NCBI GenBank assembly: GCA_002099365.1
Contig: MSED01000009.1
Coordinates: 434,001-498,000, forward strand
Length of the DNA stretch: 64,000 nt
Direction: 5' to 3'
From: Phialophora verrucosa
Lineage: Eukaryota > Ascomycota > Eurotiomycetes > Chaetothyriales > Herpotrichiellaceae
The translations under genes were made by a program, and so were the position numbers. Shown here one piece after another: positions 21,801-32,000 of this stretch. Within the stretch, counting starts at the first letter, position 1. Every line of letters begins with the position of its first letter. The notes under the pieces were generated by a model. The model saw nothing but the letters and a program-made list of their open reading frames with translations. It was not told the origin of the DNA and did not search any database.

Positions 21801-21966
21801 CCAACAGGTCCAAGTCAAGGTCGATCTCCTTGTCATGAGCGATTCGTACCCGGGGATGGAGTGGCGGTTGGAGAACGTCGACGTCCCGGTTGCGAGGCCG
21901 GAAGCTGACAAGGTCAAGACTTTGGAGGTGGATGTTGATGAGAGCTTAAAGAAGGAGAAGAGGTAG
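15814..21966 (+). CDS. slh1: Ski2-like tandem helicase Slh1/ASCC3 (ribosome quality-control trigger complex)
   Basis: 2050 codons in one exon. An acidic N-terminal region comes first, then two complete helicase cassettes, each with RecA1, RecA2, winged helix and Sec63-type domain. Cassette 1: Walker A APTGAGKTDAA near residue 305, DEVH near 427, SATLPN, and the RecA2 motif LQIFGRAGRPQF. Cassette 2: GSPTGSGKTVAAE near 1182, DEIH near 1287, MSTACAN in place of the usual SATL, and LQMLGRAGRPQFD. The tandem layout is shared with Brr2, but the shorter N-terminus and the intact second-cassette motifs fit Slh1/ASCC3. This helicase pulls on mRNA to split collided ribosomes and in animals also supports alkylation repair. 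It is a cytosolic ATPase. Confidence 0.93.
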   Translation: MAETTFQSETQWLAQMTAMKQAIADLKLPPLSDASQMYGEDLNLEEELSEDLDDDIWDVESAADDTPHSDFFDDARNGLKTSGLVTDGVYDKAWLRSRCAAFARSRSGMDASDLEQQITALLVSDSSNDELQMSLADIIGYDDLDFVIELISHRTEILTASTASTRQTDGLFEGLETHREREARLRRQEYEHKHAALALAYDRSGPQYPHVYKSSSAAAGNRLDVSGKKFALPVGSTHHDYPKYEEYSIPATKVGSLAAGQKLVNISEMDGLCQRTFKGYKSLNRMQSLLYPVAYTTSENMLICAPTGAGKTDAAMLTILHTISKNIVPNPVEDPTATDFVLMADDFKIVYVAPMKALAAEVTEKLGRRLAWLGVQVREYTGDMQLTKREIAATQIIVTTPEKWDVVTRKSTGDTELVQKVRLLIIDEVHMLHDERGAVIESLVARTERQVESTQSLIRIVGLSATLPNYVDVSDFLKVNRMTGLFYFDASFRPVPLEQHFIGVKGKPGSKTSRDNLDQVTFEKVKELLQQDKQVMVFVHSRKDTVLAARTLNQLAIDDGCPELFLPEPNNPAFVKALADLKTTRGRELREIVPKGFGCHNAGMARSDRNFVERIFSEGAIRVLCCTATLAWGVNLPAAAVIIKGTQLYSADVGKFVDVGILDVLQIFGRAGRPQFQDSGIGYICTTHDKIQHYLSAVTQQQPIESKFSKKLVDNLNAEISLGTVTSVQEGVTWLGYSYLFVRMRRLPQAYGIDWNEYQDDPQLGQRRRKLIIDAARTLHRSQMIIFNEKTEELRAKDVGRIASQYYVLHSSIEIFNTMMRPQATESDVLKMISMSSEFDNIQSRENEAQELHRLKKEATACEVEERKPVPNGSKEDNEKEQKVIENHAKVNILLQSYISRARLEDFALVSDSAYVAQNAARICRALFMIALNRGWGYQCEVLLSMCKAIEKQIWPYQHPFHQFDLPLPVLKNLDDKAPSSNIESLREMEPAEIGNLVRNQKMGNTITKLLDNFPTMSVEAECAPLNRDVLRMRLYLYPEFVWNDRHHGTSESYWVWVENSETSEIYHHEYFILSRRKMYDSHELNFTIPLADPLPSQIYVKVISDRWLGAETVHPVSFQHLIRPDTESVYTDLLDLQPLPISALKNPALEELYGQRFQFFNPMQTQIFHTLYHTSNNVLLGSPTGSGKTVAAELAMWWAFRERPGSKVVYIAPMKALVRERVQDWRKRLVGPMGLKLVELTGDNTPDTRTIRDADIIITTPEKWDGISRSWQTRSYVRQVSLVIIDEIHLLGGDRGPILEIIVSRMNYIASQAESGSIRLLGMSTACANATDLGNWLGVKPRNNQGLFNFRHSVRPVPLEIYIDGFPEQRGFCPLMQSMNRPTFLAIKTHSPDKPVIVFVASRRQTRLTAKDLINFCGMEENPRRFLHFDSEDDLQATLSVVKDAALREALSFGIGLHHAGLVESDRTLSEQLFAANKIQILVATSTLAWGVNLPAHLVVVKGTQFFDAKIEGYKDMDLTDVLQMLGRAGRPQFDTSGIARIFTQDAKKAFYKHFLHTGFPVESSLHKVLDNHLGAEVSAGVITTKQDALDYLTWTFFFRRLHKNPTYYGLEISSEEQQESQITARQAAADYMITLVDKSLDDLAESDCVSVYNNGDVDSTPFGKIMSYYYLSHLTIRKFLSKARKTTSTTFADALAWISLATEFDDLPVRHNEDLINAELAKNLPLDTIGLMDGLPMWDPHVKAFLLIQAFMSRIDLPISDYVGDQISVLDQGVRIIQAGVDVMTELNRLDAVVQMVRLLQSIKSARWPDDYPLSILPSVHEVLDSKIEGKVPHDLVTTAVLANRHGGKTVDGLMHVLGIKAPGPRAAFVKAVNALPDITLTASGDSDNLQLTMKRGNRFLDREEARIYAPRFPKPQTEGYFVLALPSGSGSGAGFARAIGTTDILALKRANWATTKQGNQSKALGTATVRLKIPVAPGSDPRSSSSSSPGDEGQQVQVKVDLLVMSDSYPGMEWRLENVDVPVARPEADKVKTLEVDVDESLKKEKR

Positions 21967-22334
21967 GAGAAGAGCTTGCAGGAGAGGATGGAGCTGATCC
22001 AGTGAAGTAGAGATAGAGATAGAATATACATAGGTAAACCCCTCGATGAGTAAGAGCATTCGTTCCATGTCCTATGCCATGTTGGATCCGAGCAAGATCT
22101 CAAGTGAGTGAGTTATCCTAAAGCATCGCGATGTCCGGACAATCTCGGATTTCTTAGAAAGTTTACTTACACAGATGGCTGATGGGCTAGGTCTAGACGT
22201 ACTGTAGAGGCACTTTGCTTGTAATAGTCAAGTAGGAAACCCCCCTTCTGATGTTCTACAATAAATGATCCAGAGATCAGACCTTGGATCCTCCACACCT
22301 CTCTATCTCCTACTATATCAACGGTCAAGCCATC
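21967..22334. other. Convergent intergenic region
   Basis: 368 bp between the 3' ends of the helicase and the Ser-rich protein. No gene is seen; only 3' untranslated sequence is expected. Confidence 0.4.
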
Positions 22335-24721
22335 TCAAACCGGCACGAAATTAATCTCCCAGCCCTCCTCCTCCGGCCTCGCCACCCGCCCAACCACGAC
22401 GCGGAATCGACCAGCCATCTCCGCGTTAGGCCACCCCCCCTGCGGCCGATGGACACTCTCAAGATGCTGCATGAAGCTGGTGACACCTCCAAAAATAGGC
22501 GTTGCCTGCGCCCCGGCCATGACATTGAGCTTGACGCCGGAGTTCGCGGCCCGCCCAGATCCGGACTTGACGCTCCAATTCGACCCGGGGACAGGACCGC
22601 CCACCATGCCCGCGGCGTTCGATATGTCCAGCCATCCGCGATTCTTTCCCTCAGCACAGCAGAAAATGCATCCGAAACTGCCGAAACTGCCGTCCTTGGG
22701 CGTATCCAGGGAGAGGGAGCCCTTCAGGGACACGTGGCACCGCGCGAGGAACGCCCAGCGATAGCGGACCCCACCGGATCCGGAAACGCGAACTTTCGGA
22801 TCGAATACCTTCTTGGGCTTGCCCTTCTTCTTCTTGTCGTCGGATGTGTTGACGGTCTGGTGCACGGGGCCTTCGAAATTGCATTTCTCGCACCGCCAGT
22901 AGGAGCTCATGCCGGAGAAGCCGAGCGGTCGGTTGTAGATGGCGAATGCTTTGCGCTCCAAGCCGGCTTGGAGGCGGAATGCGCCCTTGCAGAAACCCAA
23001 GAGGTTTTTGTCGGTGGGCAGGGTGAGCGGGCCAGTGTTTGTGAGAGGCATGGCGGAAATAGAGGGGGCCGTAGAGGATATGGTCTGGATTGATGGGGCT
23101 CGGTCAGATAGTGGGATGGATGTGGATGAGAGCTCTGTTGCGGAGACGGCATGGTGAGGCTGTGAGGGTACTTGAGGTAGAGGGCCGGTAGGCGGCGGAG
23201 TACGAGATGGTTCGAACGGTATAGGGACAGAAATTGAAGGTCGCGAAAGGAGTTCTCGTGTCACTGCAGTACCGTCGGTTTGTGCTCTAATAGGACGACG
23301 GGGAATCTCTCGATCTGCTCGACTCGAGACACGGAGTGAATCAGACCGCGGTTCTCGTCGCGAGGCTCTGCTGTTTTCCTGCAAGTATCGTACGTGCTCC
23401 AGTGAGCTGTGTCTCGACGCGTGAGCTCTGGAAGAATAAGACGTCGAAGTCTTTCTTTCTGTGGACCTTGGAAGGTACAGGTCGTAGACGGTACTATTGC
23501 TAAATTGCCTACCGTCTCCTCTCACTACCTGATCACCGTAATCGTCCGGGCCAAATCGATCCCTCGAAGTTTGACTCCGATGGCCGGTTGAGGGTCTGGA
23601 TAAGTCCGGTGGCGAATGGGCCTGGCTGCTTTGCCCAGAAGATAAGTATGACTCCCGGTCGGTATCGCGTCCAGGAGTGGAAGGCGTCAGAATGGGCTGT
23701 CCGCCAGGTCGGGGGAACATCAGGAGGATATTGTCGTCTGACGCAAGGGCTTGAGACGACCTCCTGCGCATGCTCCTATCATCACTCTCGTCAATTGTGT
23801 GCACCCCCACAGCGGGTGGGACCATATGGGTCTCAGCAACAGGCCGGTATATGGGAGTGGATTGCGGACGGAAATGCTGCTCTTGCGAGGCTGCGGAGCC
23901 CATGGACAATTTGCGATCGTCGAACATCTTACGCTCCTCGAAACCTGGGCCGAAGAATGGCGGCGACATATTCAGCTGACCAAATTGTTCCGTCAGGGCG
24001 TCGGGTGTCCGAGGAGCTAGAAAGGCCGCGGACGAGTAAGTGCTGCGACTACTAGAATACCCGAGAGACGGCGATAGGGGTGGTAAGAGCCCAGAGCCGC
24101 CCGATGAGTATGCCGATTGTTGAGGATAGAATGTCCGTGCCTTCGCAGCATCCGACAAGCGCTGAGACAGTTGGCCCAGACACACCCCAGCATTCACTCG
24201 GCTGTCGTCTGATGTGGTCTGGAGCGTGGGGAAGTCCAGTTCAATCCCGTCCATGTATACTGTCTTTAGATTGATTATCAAGGACATCTGGAGGTTGATT
24301 AAGACATCCTTCATTTGGTCCCGTGCTTGTATATCCCCACACGCATATGGTTCTCCGAAGCGCTTGAGGTCATGCTCATAGTGGCCGCGGACAATATTCG
24401 GTCCCAACGCGAGTGATTCCAAGAGGCTGTGGGCGGCACCTTCGGGCAGCTGAAGGCCATTGCTGTTCGCTCGTTGTTCGCGAATGCGCTGAACCAACTT
24501 GGCGGCATCTTCGAAAGCTGCGATAACTGGAGACTCGGTTAGAACCAGGTAGTAGCAGCGCCCAAGTACGCGACTTACCAGCTCGAACGAGCGAAGAGAT
24601 GTCCATCCCTGCCTGATCCCGCAGAGCCAGGCTGCGCGACAATTGGCGTAAGTCAAGTCATTATGCAAGCCTGCGCCGCTGTTCAAGTTCGCACATACAA
24701 TCTCAGGGACCGCAGGGGCAT
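22335..24721 (-). CDS. Conserved fungal protein, Ser/Arg-rich with a Cys-rich C-terminal region
   Basis: Three exons: 24721-24699, 24631-24579 and 24517-22335, 752 residues. The introns (67 and 61 nt) have GTATGT and GTAAGT donors, and all phases join. It begins MPLRSLRFLALRDQAGMDIS. The open frame upstream on the same strand is not coding because the 61-nt intron changes frame. Residues 20-150 form a helical region (AAFEDAAKLVQRIREQR...). A long disordered stretch rich in Ser, Arg and Pro fills the middle. The C-terminal 200 residues are ordered and hold Cys pairs (WRCEKCNFEGPVHQ, FGCIFCCAEG) that could form a zinc ribbon, with a basic KKKKGKPKK segment between them. I do not recognise the function. 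The first half could be a signalling adaptor; that is a guess. Confidence 0.75.
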
Positions 24722-26074
24722 GTGAGAGAGATGAGAAGCAACAGCAGCAGCGCAGAATACGTATCAGGAGAACGATGATGACGATCCTACCGTGGTCCAA
24801 GAAGCGCAGGCGCACCCGTCCTGCCATAGCAGCCTTACCGTTCGTAGATGCGGTGTTGCCACAAAAGAGAGCTGAGGCCAGCTCGATCAGTGATTGCGAC
24901 CGTTGCACACAGCCAATTCCAGGCATGAGCAAGGGAAATGGTTGGGCGATGAGGCAGGAAGGCGTGGAGCACAGTGCTGGATACGTCTGCAGGGTGCATT
25001 AGTGGCCATCACAGGCAAACACAGACTGGGGAACAGAAACAAGGCGAAGAAAGATGTTTGGTGGGATGGAAGTTGATTGAAGTTGCAGCTCGCTCGGTGC
25101 CGGTCCGCCGCGTGGGGAATCGACAGGCACCACAGGCACCACCAGGCCGCTTCGGGAGGGGAAAAGGGAGGCGCCATGGGGCAGCCGAGAACAGGCGAAT
25201 CAAACACTTGGACTTGCTGCCCCTGATGCGTCCCCAGAACATGCACTATCGCTTCTCGAGCACCCTCGGTTTGGTCCCGAATAGTCGCTACTCTCTGCGT
25301 TGCACTGAACGTGTTCAATAGTTTCATCGGACCAGATATGGCGAACGGTTCGAGCATCGCAAGATCCCAGGCAGCTTAACAAGCCATCCCCGCTGGGCTA
25401 CGAAACGGTCCCAAGCCACCCCGTTCTCCGTTTGTATATCGAGCTCCAGTGGACTCCCACACTCCATACTTGTCAAGCTTCCTCGGCTTGATTTTGTAGC
25501 TGCCGAACATCTGTAGTAGCTGACCCCCGGGGTTGTGGAGATGAATATCATATCCGGCCTTAAAGTCATGGAGGAGCCCAGGGGCCGTGAAGAATCATTT
25601 CTTGGGTCCGATCAACATGTGCTCCCAACTCTGCGACATAGATTGCGTCGCACGAACGGATTCATCACACCATTCGGAAGATATATAGTTCAAGTCACAT
25701 CGCGTAAATTTTAAAGCTTAGCGAGCGAAGCTCTCCTTCCGCCACAGGGACCTGAACTTGTCTCGAATCTCGCTTCGTCAAGCCTCGGAAGGGCCCAACG
25801 CCGACTGAGTGTAAGTGGGAACGCCCTGGAATTGCATAAGTCAAGAGAACAAAAAAGACAAAAGCAATTTGGTCTGAGGTAATGAATTGCCGCTTCATTA
25901 TCTCAAGGCAGGGAGACACCATGTGGTGTCATCGCCACTATCTGTACACAAAAAGAAAACTGAAATCTAGATGCTACCTATGCTGCAACCCGCTAAACTC
26001 AAGCTCCCACAACTCCCACAGATTGCTTTCCTCACTTCTCTTGGAAACCATGTCCTATTACCCCCTTTATACCA
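24722..26074. other. Intergenic region, 1.35 kb
   Basis: Between the 5' end of the Ser-rich protein gene and the 3' end of the FAS beta gene. Scattered open frames of 60-156 codons on both strands have no recognisable features and overlap one another. I see no gene, RNA or repeat. Confidence 0.45.
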
Positions 26075-29000
26075 TTATGCCACTGTCGACGAAAGACGTC
26101 TGACGCCCGGATCTCCGGCATTCTCATACGAGTCCCAATCCTCCAAGATCTTCGCCAGACGAGGCGAGTTGGTCAGGCGGTATACCTCCTCAAAGTACTC
26201 CTTGGAAATCTCAAACGGCTTGGCGGTTACATTCGGAATGTATTTGCCGATGAGTTTGGCCGGATCGATGCTGGTCTTGTTGATCTTCTTCAACAAGAAA
26301 GAGCGGAATGGCTTGACTCCAGAGCGCAAGAACGTACTGTGGAAGGGCACATCAATGCCCTTGAGAGGAATGACAGCAAAGCCACGCTCGAGTTCGATCG
26401 GCTGCGGCTTGGCCTCCGTTTTCTTGCGGCATTCGCCAATGATCTCGACCAGGTGAGCTTTCACGTCGTCTAGTGACATTTGTTGCATTAACGCCTGGAT
26501 GTCAATCTTTTGCATCTTGAGGACATTGAGCACATTTGTCATGCAGTCGAGAGCCCGCAAGTCACCAGCGCACACATATTGCATGTTGGCGACGTTGTAG
26601 TTGACGATCTCCACCAGCCAGCCCGTCGATTCCGCAATGTTCTCCACAACGTACTGCAGGGCTTGTTCGTTGAAGGTCTTGGAGATGCGGCTAGGGTTGA
26701 CCGCGCACATCGAGTAGTTGCTTCGTCCTTGTTCATCACGCTCGACAGCCACTTGCATGGTCAGGCCACGATAGAACACCACTGAGACCAAACTCTCGAT
26801 CGGCATGACCTCGGCGATCGAAGCCAGAGCAGAGTATTCTCCTAGAGAATGGCCTGCGAAGCTGCTGTCGCGCTGGACGAGGCCCTTGGAGCGCATGTCT
26901 TCAAAAGCCGCCTTCTCCATCAAGGTCAATGCCGGCTGTGTGAATTGAGTGGCCGACAGCAAACCAGTGGGTGAACGGTAGGTGTAGGAACTGGTGGTCT
27001 CATTGATCTCCTTGAAGATCTTCTCGGATTTGACAGTGCCGTCAGCATTGATGGACTCGAAGGTCATGGCCATGTAGTTCTGGCGGATGGCTTTTCCACG
27101 AGGTCCACCAAAGTGAATGGTGAGTTCTTTGGGATTGTTCTTGACGATGTTGATGATGGACAGACCATAGTTGTCCATGAAATGACGGTCGGCACGATCC
27201 CACACCTCTTTGGCAACAGCGCTTCGAGCGTACAGATCCATGCCCATGCCTTGTTCCTGAGAACCTTGGCCAGTGAAGACATAAGATGAGACGGGTTGCT
27301 CGACTTCAGCCTCAGCAAGCAGAACTTTGTCGCCAGTCTCCTTGTTGGTGGTCTCAATCTTGATGATCTTGCGACCGGCGACCATACCGACGTGTTCAAG
27401 CTTGACTTCCAGGTCCTCGTTGGGCAAAACCATGCCTACAAGCGAGACATGGTAGCTGCGGACACGGCCAATGTTGTTCTCTGCCGCCCAGGTCTCAACC
27501 AAGCTTCGGACAGCGGCACTGGAGTACATGCCGTGCGTGATGGTGCCTGGCAAATTGGCATAGCTTGCAAAGATGCGAGAGACGTGGATGGGATTGTAGT
27601 CGCCAGAGACACGAGCATAGGTCTCGTTCGAAGCCGGAGCCTTGAGGGACAGGGGCGTCTTGCCGCTCAGTGGAATGGCGTTCTCAAAGTTGACGGGCTG
27701 ATCGATGGTTTGGCCATGTCTCTGCAAGTAATCGATGACCGGGTTTCCGTGCGAGACACCTGCGTCGTATTCGACTGAAGCGACTTGAATGATCTCCTTG
27801 GTGGGCAGTTCAAGTTCGACCTGGCCAACAGTTTCTACACTTGAGAAAACAGTCTTGTTCTTGAAGCGGATCAAGCTCGAAAGGCGGAAGGTCAAAGTCT
27901 GACCGAGCAGGTCAATATCAGGCTCGTCAAGATGGAACCACTCCTTTGAACGGAGCACCGCAACATCTTTTGAAGTTGCCAGGGTTACCTGCATAGGCGT
28001 CTCCTGTTTGCGCTGGAACGTGTTCTCAAAGTCCGTGTATGTGCCTCTGTACAGGAATTGGCTGGTCACTTCCATCACCGGCTGTCCTCTGCGAGTGATG
28101 GTTCCGCAAACCTCCACCATCTTGCCAGCGTCTTGGTTGAGCACCGCATTGATGCGAGCAGATGTGTGAAGCTCGTCACCGACTTTCAGGGGCTCGGCTC
28201 CAGGAAGCATGCGGTAGCCATTAGACAAGTGGAGGAGCTTGAGCAGATCACCGTCAATCGACCGGGGGAAGATAGGTTTGGTAATGGCCTTCCAGCCCAC
28301 AACGATGGCGAAGTCCATGGGAGCAAACACTTCCTTGCCAGGACGGTCGACGAAAGCCTCACCAGTGTTCCCAACGGCATGCACGAAGTCAGCAACATCC
28401 TGAGTGACGATAGTCGCCTTGCCGCCATCGAAGACATTGGTGGTAGGTGTGTCGAACGGCACCGTCTTTTCGCCAAACCAAATACGGTAGTAGAACTCCT
28501 TAATGCGGTCGTTTCGGCCGTCCATGACCTCGTGAATTGGCGCATAGCCAGTCTCGGGGTGATAGGTAAACTTGAACGGCAATGCAACCGCTTCGCCCTC
28601 GGCGGTTCTCTCTTCCCACATATTCATCAAGATCTCATTCTTGCCAGAGAGACTGATGTCGAGGGTCTTGACCAACTTGCCGGACTGGCTAGGCTCCTTG
28701 ACCACAATTGTGGTTTTGTAAGGGTCCTTTGGATGGGCGATCTCAACAGTCATGCCTCGAGTGGGAGCTAAGATGCGCTTGATTGGATTGTTCTGGTATC
28801 GAGCACCCTGGACGAAGACATCGGCTGTGAAGAAGGCATGGCGCCATGAGTAGTTCTTGCCAGCAAGAAGTTGGATCCAGGCGTCGGCGTCCGGGAGAGT
28901 GGCGGATGGTGATGATGACAACCGGTAGGTAGTTCGAGAGCCGTCCGGAATGACAGTGACGCCGTCAAGCTCGACCACACTTTCCGGGGAAGTGATGATT

Positions 29001-32000
29001 TTGCCACCGAAGTACTCGATGACTGGAACGGCAGATTCGCGACCGCCATAGAAATCTCGCACGAGACCCTTGATATGATCTTGATGGATACCGTCCAAGA
29101 TGTCTTTGATAGGCTCGTCAACCTTGGTTGAGTACTTCGCAGCCATAGGTCCCTGCAAGATACAAGTTCTGCCAACGTCTTGATCAACAACAGCATCCAG
29201 GTCCTCAGACTGCCAGAGGGAGTCCTTTTTGAACCAGAACTCGAAATTCTCGTCCAACGATGGCACGAATGGCACCGGTTTCTGGCCACGACGCTGACAC
29301 AGAAGCAAGAAATGTTGGACGTCTTGCGCGTTGATCAACTGAGTCTCTGCAGCAGGGTAGGCGGCCAGCACCTTGTCCACGACGGGGAATGGATTTTCGA
29401 GTTCCGCATAGCTCTGAATAAGAGACGGCTTGCCGGAACCAACAGTGAAGCGTTCCTCGACACGTCGGATGAAGTCAACGGTGAGGTTGCGAAGAGTGAC
29501 TTCAATCCAGCGGGACTGATGCTTGACGTACATAAGCTCAACCATACGCCGAACAACTTCGGCGTAGGTCATGTCCTCGAGGTCAACGGTCTCACCTGCA
29601 GAGTTTTTGCCAAACCAGACTTTCTGGAAGTCGTCGTTCAGCTTCTTGATGATGTACTCGCGCTGCTTCTTAAGCTCCGCGACTCGCTTCTTCTTGTCCA
29701 GACTGAAGATCTTCTGATCCATCTCAGCCCAAAACTTAACACCCCGAGTGGCGAGCTTGTGAATTGGCTCGCCCATCTCAGATCGGACAGTGATGACACC
29801 ACCGGTGGGCCCTTTGTAGGTCTTCTCCCACTCATTGTCATCGACACCTTCCGCTTCGGCAATGGCCTTCTTTGCATTGGTTGAGGTGTGAGCCTCCTTC
29901 GCAGTCATCATTCTGCTACCAAAGAGAACACCGTCGAACGGCATGGGAGGATAGCCAAATTTGCGAGACCAGGTACCAGTCAAATACGGGTAGGTGTCAT
30001 CTGAACCACCAAATCCACTACCTGCAACAAGGATAATGTTCTGGCATTTTCTGATGCGACCGTACATTTGGATGACCGGTTGATGGAAATCTTCGAAGGA
30101 GTGATGGCCGCCACCACGGCCGCCAGTCCACTGCAGAAGGACAGGGAAAGTCGGATTGGCCTTCGCAATGTTAATGACCGATTGGATGGCATCCATGGAG
30201 CCTGGCTTGAAAGCAATGTGCTTGATACCGAGAGTATCAATGTACTCTTGGGCGACTTCGATTGACGGCACGCCGGCGCCGATGGTCAGACCCTCGATCG
30301 GGACCCCGTCGGCACGTAGCTGAGCGAGCAGTGGAATCTGCCAGCCCATGGCGCGAGGATTGACGTAGATCAAGTTGACAGTAATGCCTCGTCCGGGAGG
30401 AATAGCCTTCTCGATCTTGTTAAGCGCTTCGGTCATCTGCTTTGCGTTGTAATAGCCACCGCCTGCCAATTCGATGTGGTAGCCAGCGTTCATGGTTGCA
30501 GCAACAAAATCCCAGGGGACAGTGCAGGGGGTCATGCCAGCAACCATCAGAGGCGGAACGCCCAGCAAGCGTGACATCTTCGTATCGACATAGGTCTGGC
30601 CGACCGAGGTTTTGACAAGTCTTGGGCCATGCTCCTTGACCCAATTTGTTGCGTACTTGACGGCATGCTCTTCGTCGCGATCAAAGAGCTCTGGCTTGTA
30701 TCCGACCTCGGGATTGGTACCGTCCATAGCGCCAGCCAAAATGACCCGGACACCGGTGCCATCTTTGTTTCGGTTGGTAAGGACTCCCAGCCCGGAGATG
30801 CCTCCAGGGCCAAAGTCAATAATGTGGGTGGCGCCCTCGAACACGGTGGCTTGTTCCCAATGAACAGGATCTTGGGTGATCATGCGCACGAGGTCCGGGA
30901 CCACATCTTTATCTTGCTGGGCGCGAAGATCCTCGCCGGTATTTGTGTCGTAGACGGGAATGGTCAGACGAGAAGCAGGAATTTTGATGTCGCTGAGATC
31001 TTCAAGGATAAGTTTGTAGGCTTCAGTCAACAGAGGGCTGTGGAAAGGAGCAGTGATAGGAAGGAATCGATTCACAAAGCGTACTTTACGCTCAGTAAAG
31101 GGAATACGATTCTGATCGAGGCCAGTAGGGGCCTTAACCTTTCGCGGTCGGAGGTTGAGACCATGGAGAGATATGGGAGCCCCGGTGATAACGAAGTTGC
31201 GAGCACTGTTGACCAGAGAAATGGCTATGTGCCGATCTTTGGGCAGATGCTCGTTGGTGGCTTCAATATGCTCTTGGAGCTGTTTCTTAGACAGGTCCCG
31301 GACAGAGAGCATGGGCGTCGGGGCACCCTCGCCAGCCTCGAGAGAGTCCTGCAGAATCGACGGGGCAAGGCTGGTGCGAGGGTAGGCCTGCTGGCTGCGC
31401 ATACCAATCCAGAAGAGCATGGTGATGGCTTCTCTGGCGACCTTTGCAAAACTCTCCCATGACGTGGCTGTGGCAATGGCCGCGGCGGTGACAACTCCTT
31501 GGGAGTGACCGGTCGTACCATTGAGGCGCTCGTTGACCTCGCCAGGAGTCTTGCCTAGGACCTTGCAGGTGACTTGGTAATGAGCGAGTTGGACAAGACC
31601 GATCAAGGGCAAGCTGACAGGCGCAGAAACCAAGTAATCCGTGTCAGGCTGGGTTTCTCGGTCTGCCAACCAGTTCAAGATGTCGAGTCCCTTTGTGTAG
31701 AATTTGTCGGCTTTCGGGCTCCTGGCGAGGTTTTGGAGCAGTTCGGCCGAGGATTCCACCAAGTCCTTGATGAAAGACGGGTATGTGGTGTAGACCTCGC
31801 GCAGCTCCTCAAAATATTCCTCAATGTTGCCCTGGCCACCGAAGACGGTGAAAATGTTCGCCTCCTCGTCATCCGCGGCCCTCAGAAGTGCGGAATCGTG
31901 TGGTTTAATGGGTCGTGCCACAGCTGCGCGGCCAGCGTAGTAGCATTGGACCACCAGATTCTTCTTCGCAGTGATCCCGGGCAGTGTTGCAGCCAAGGCA

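Noticed and set aside
15814..21966. Brr2 spliceosomal helicase
   Set aside because: Same tandem architecture, but the N-terminal region and the good second-cassette ATPase motifs fit Slh1/ASCC3 better.
22284..23093. 269-codon plus-strand open frame
   Set aside because: Antisense to the C-terminal region of the Ser-rich protein, whose Cys-rich domain and splice phases support the minus strand.
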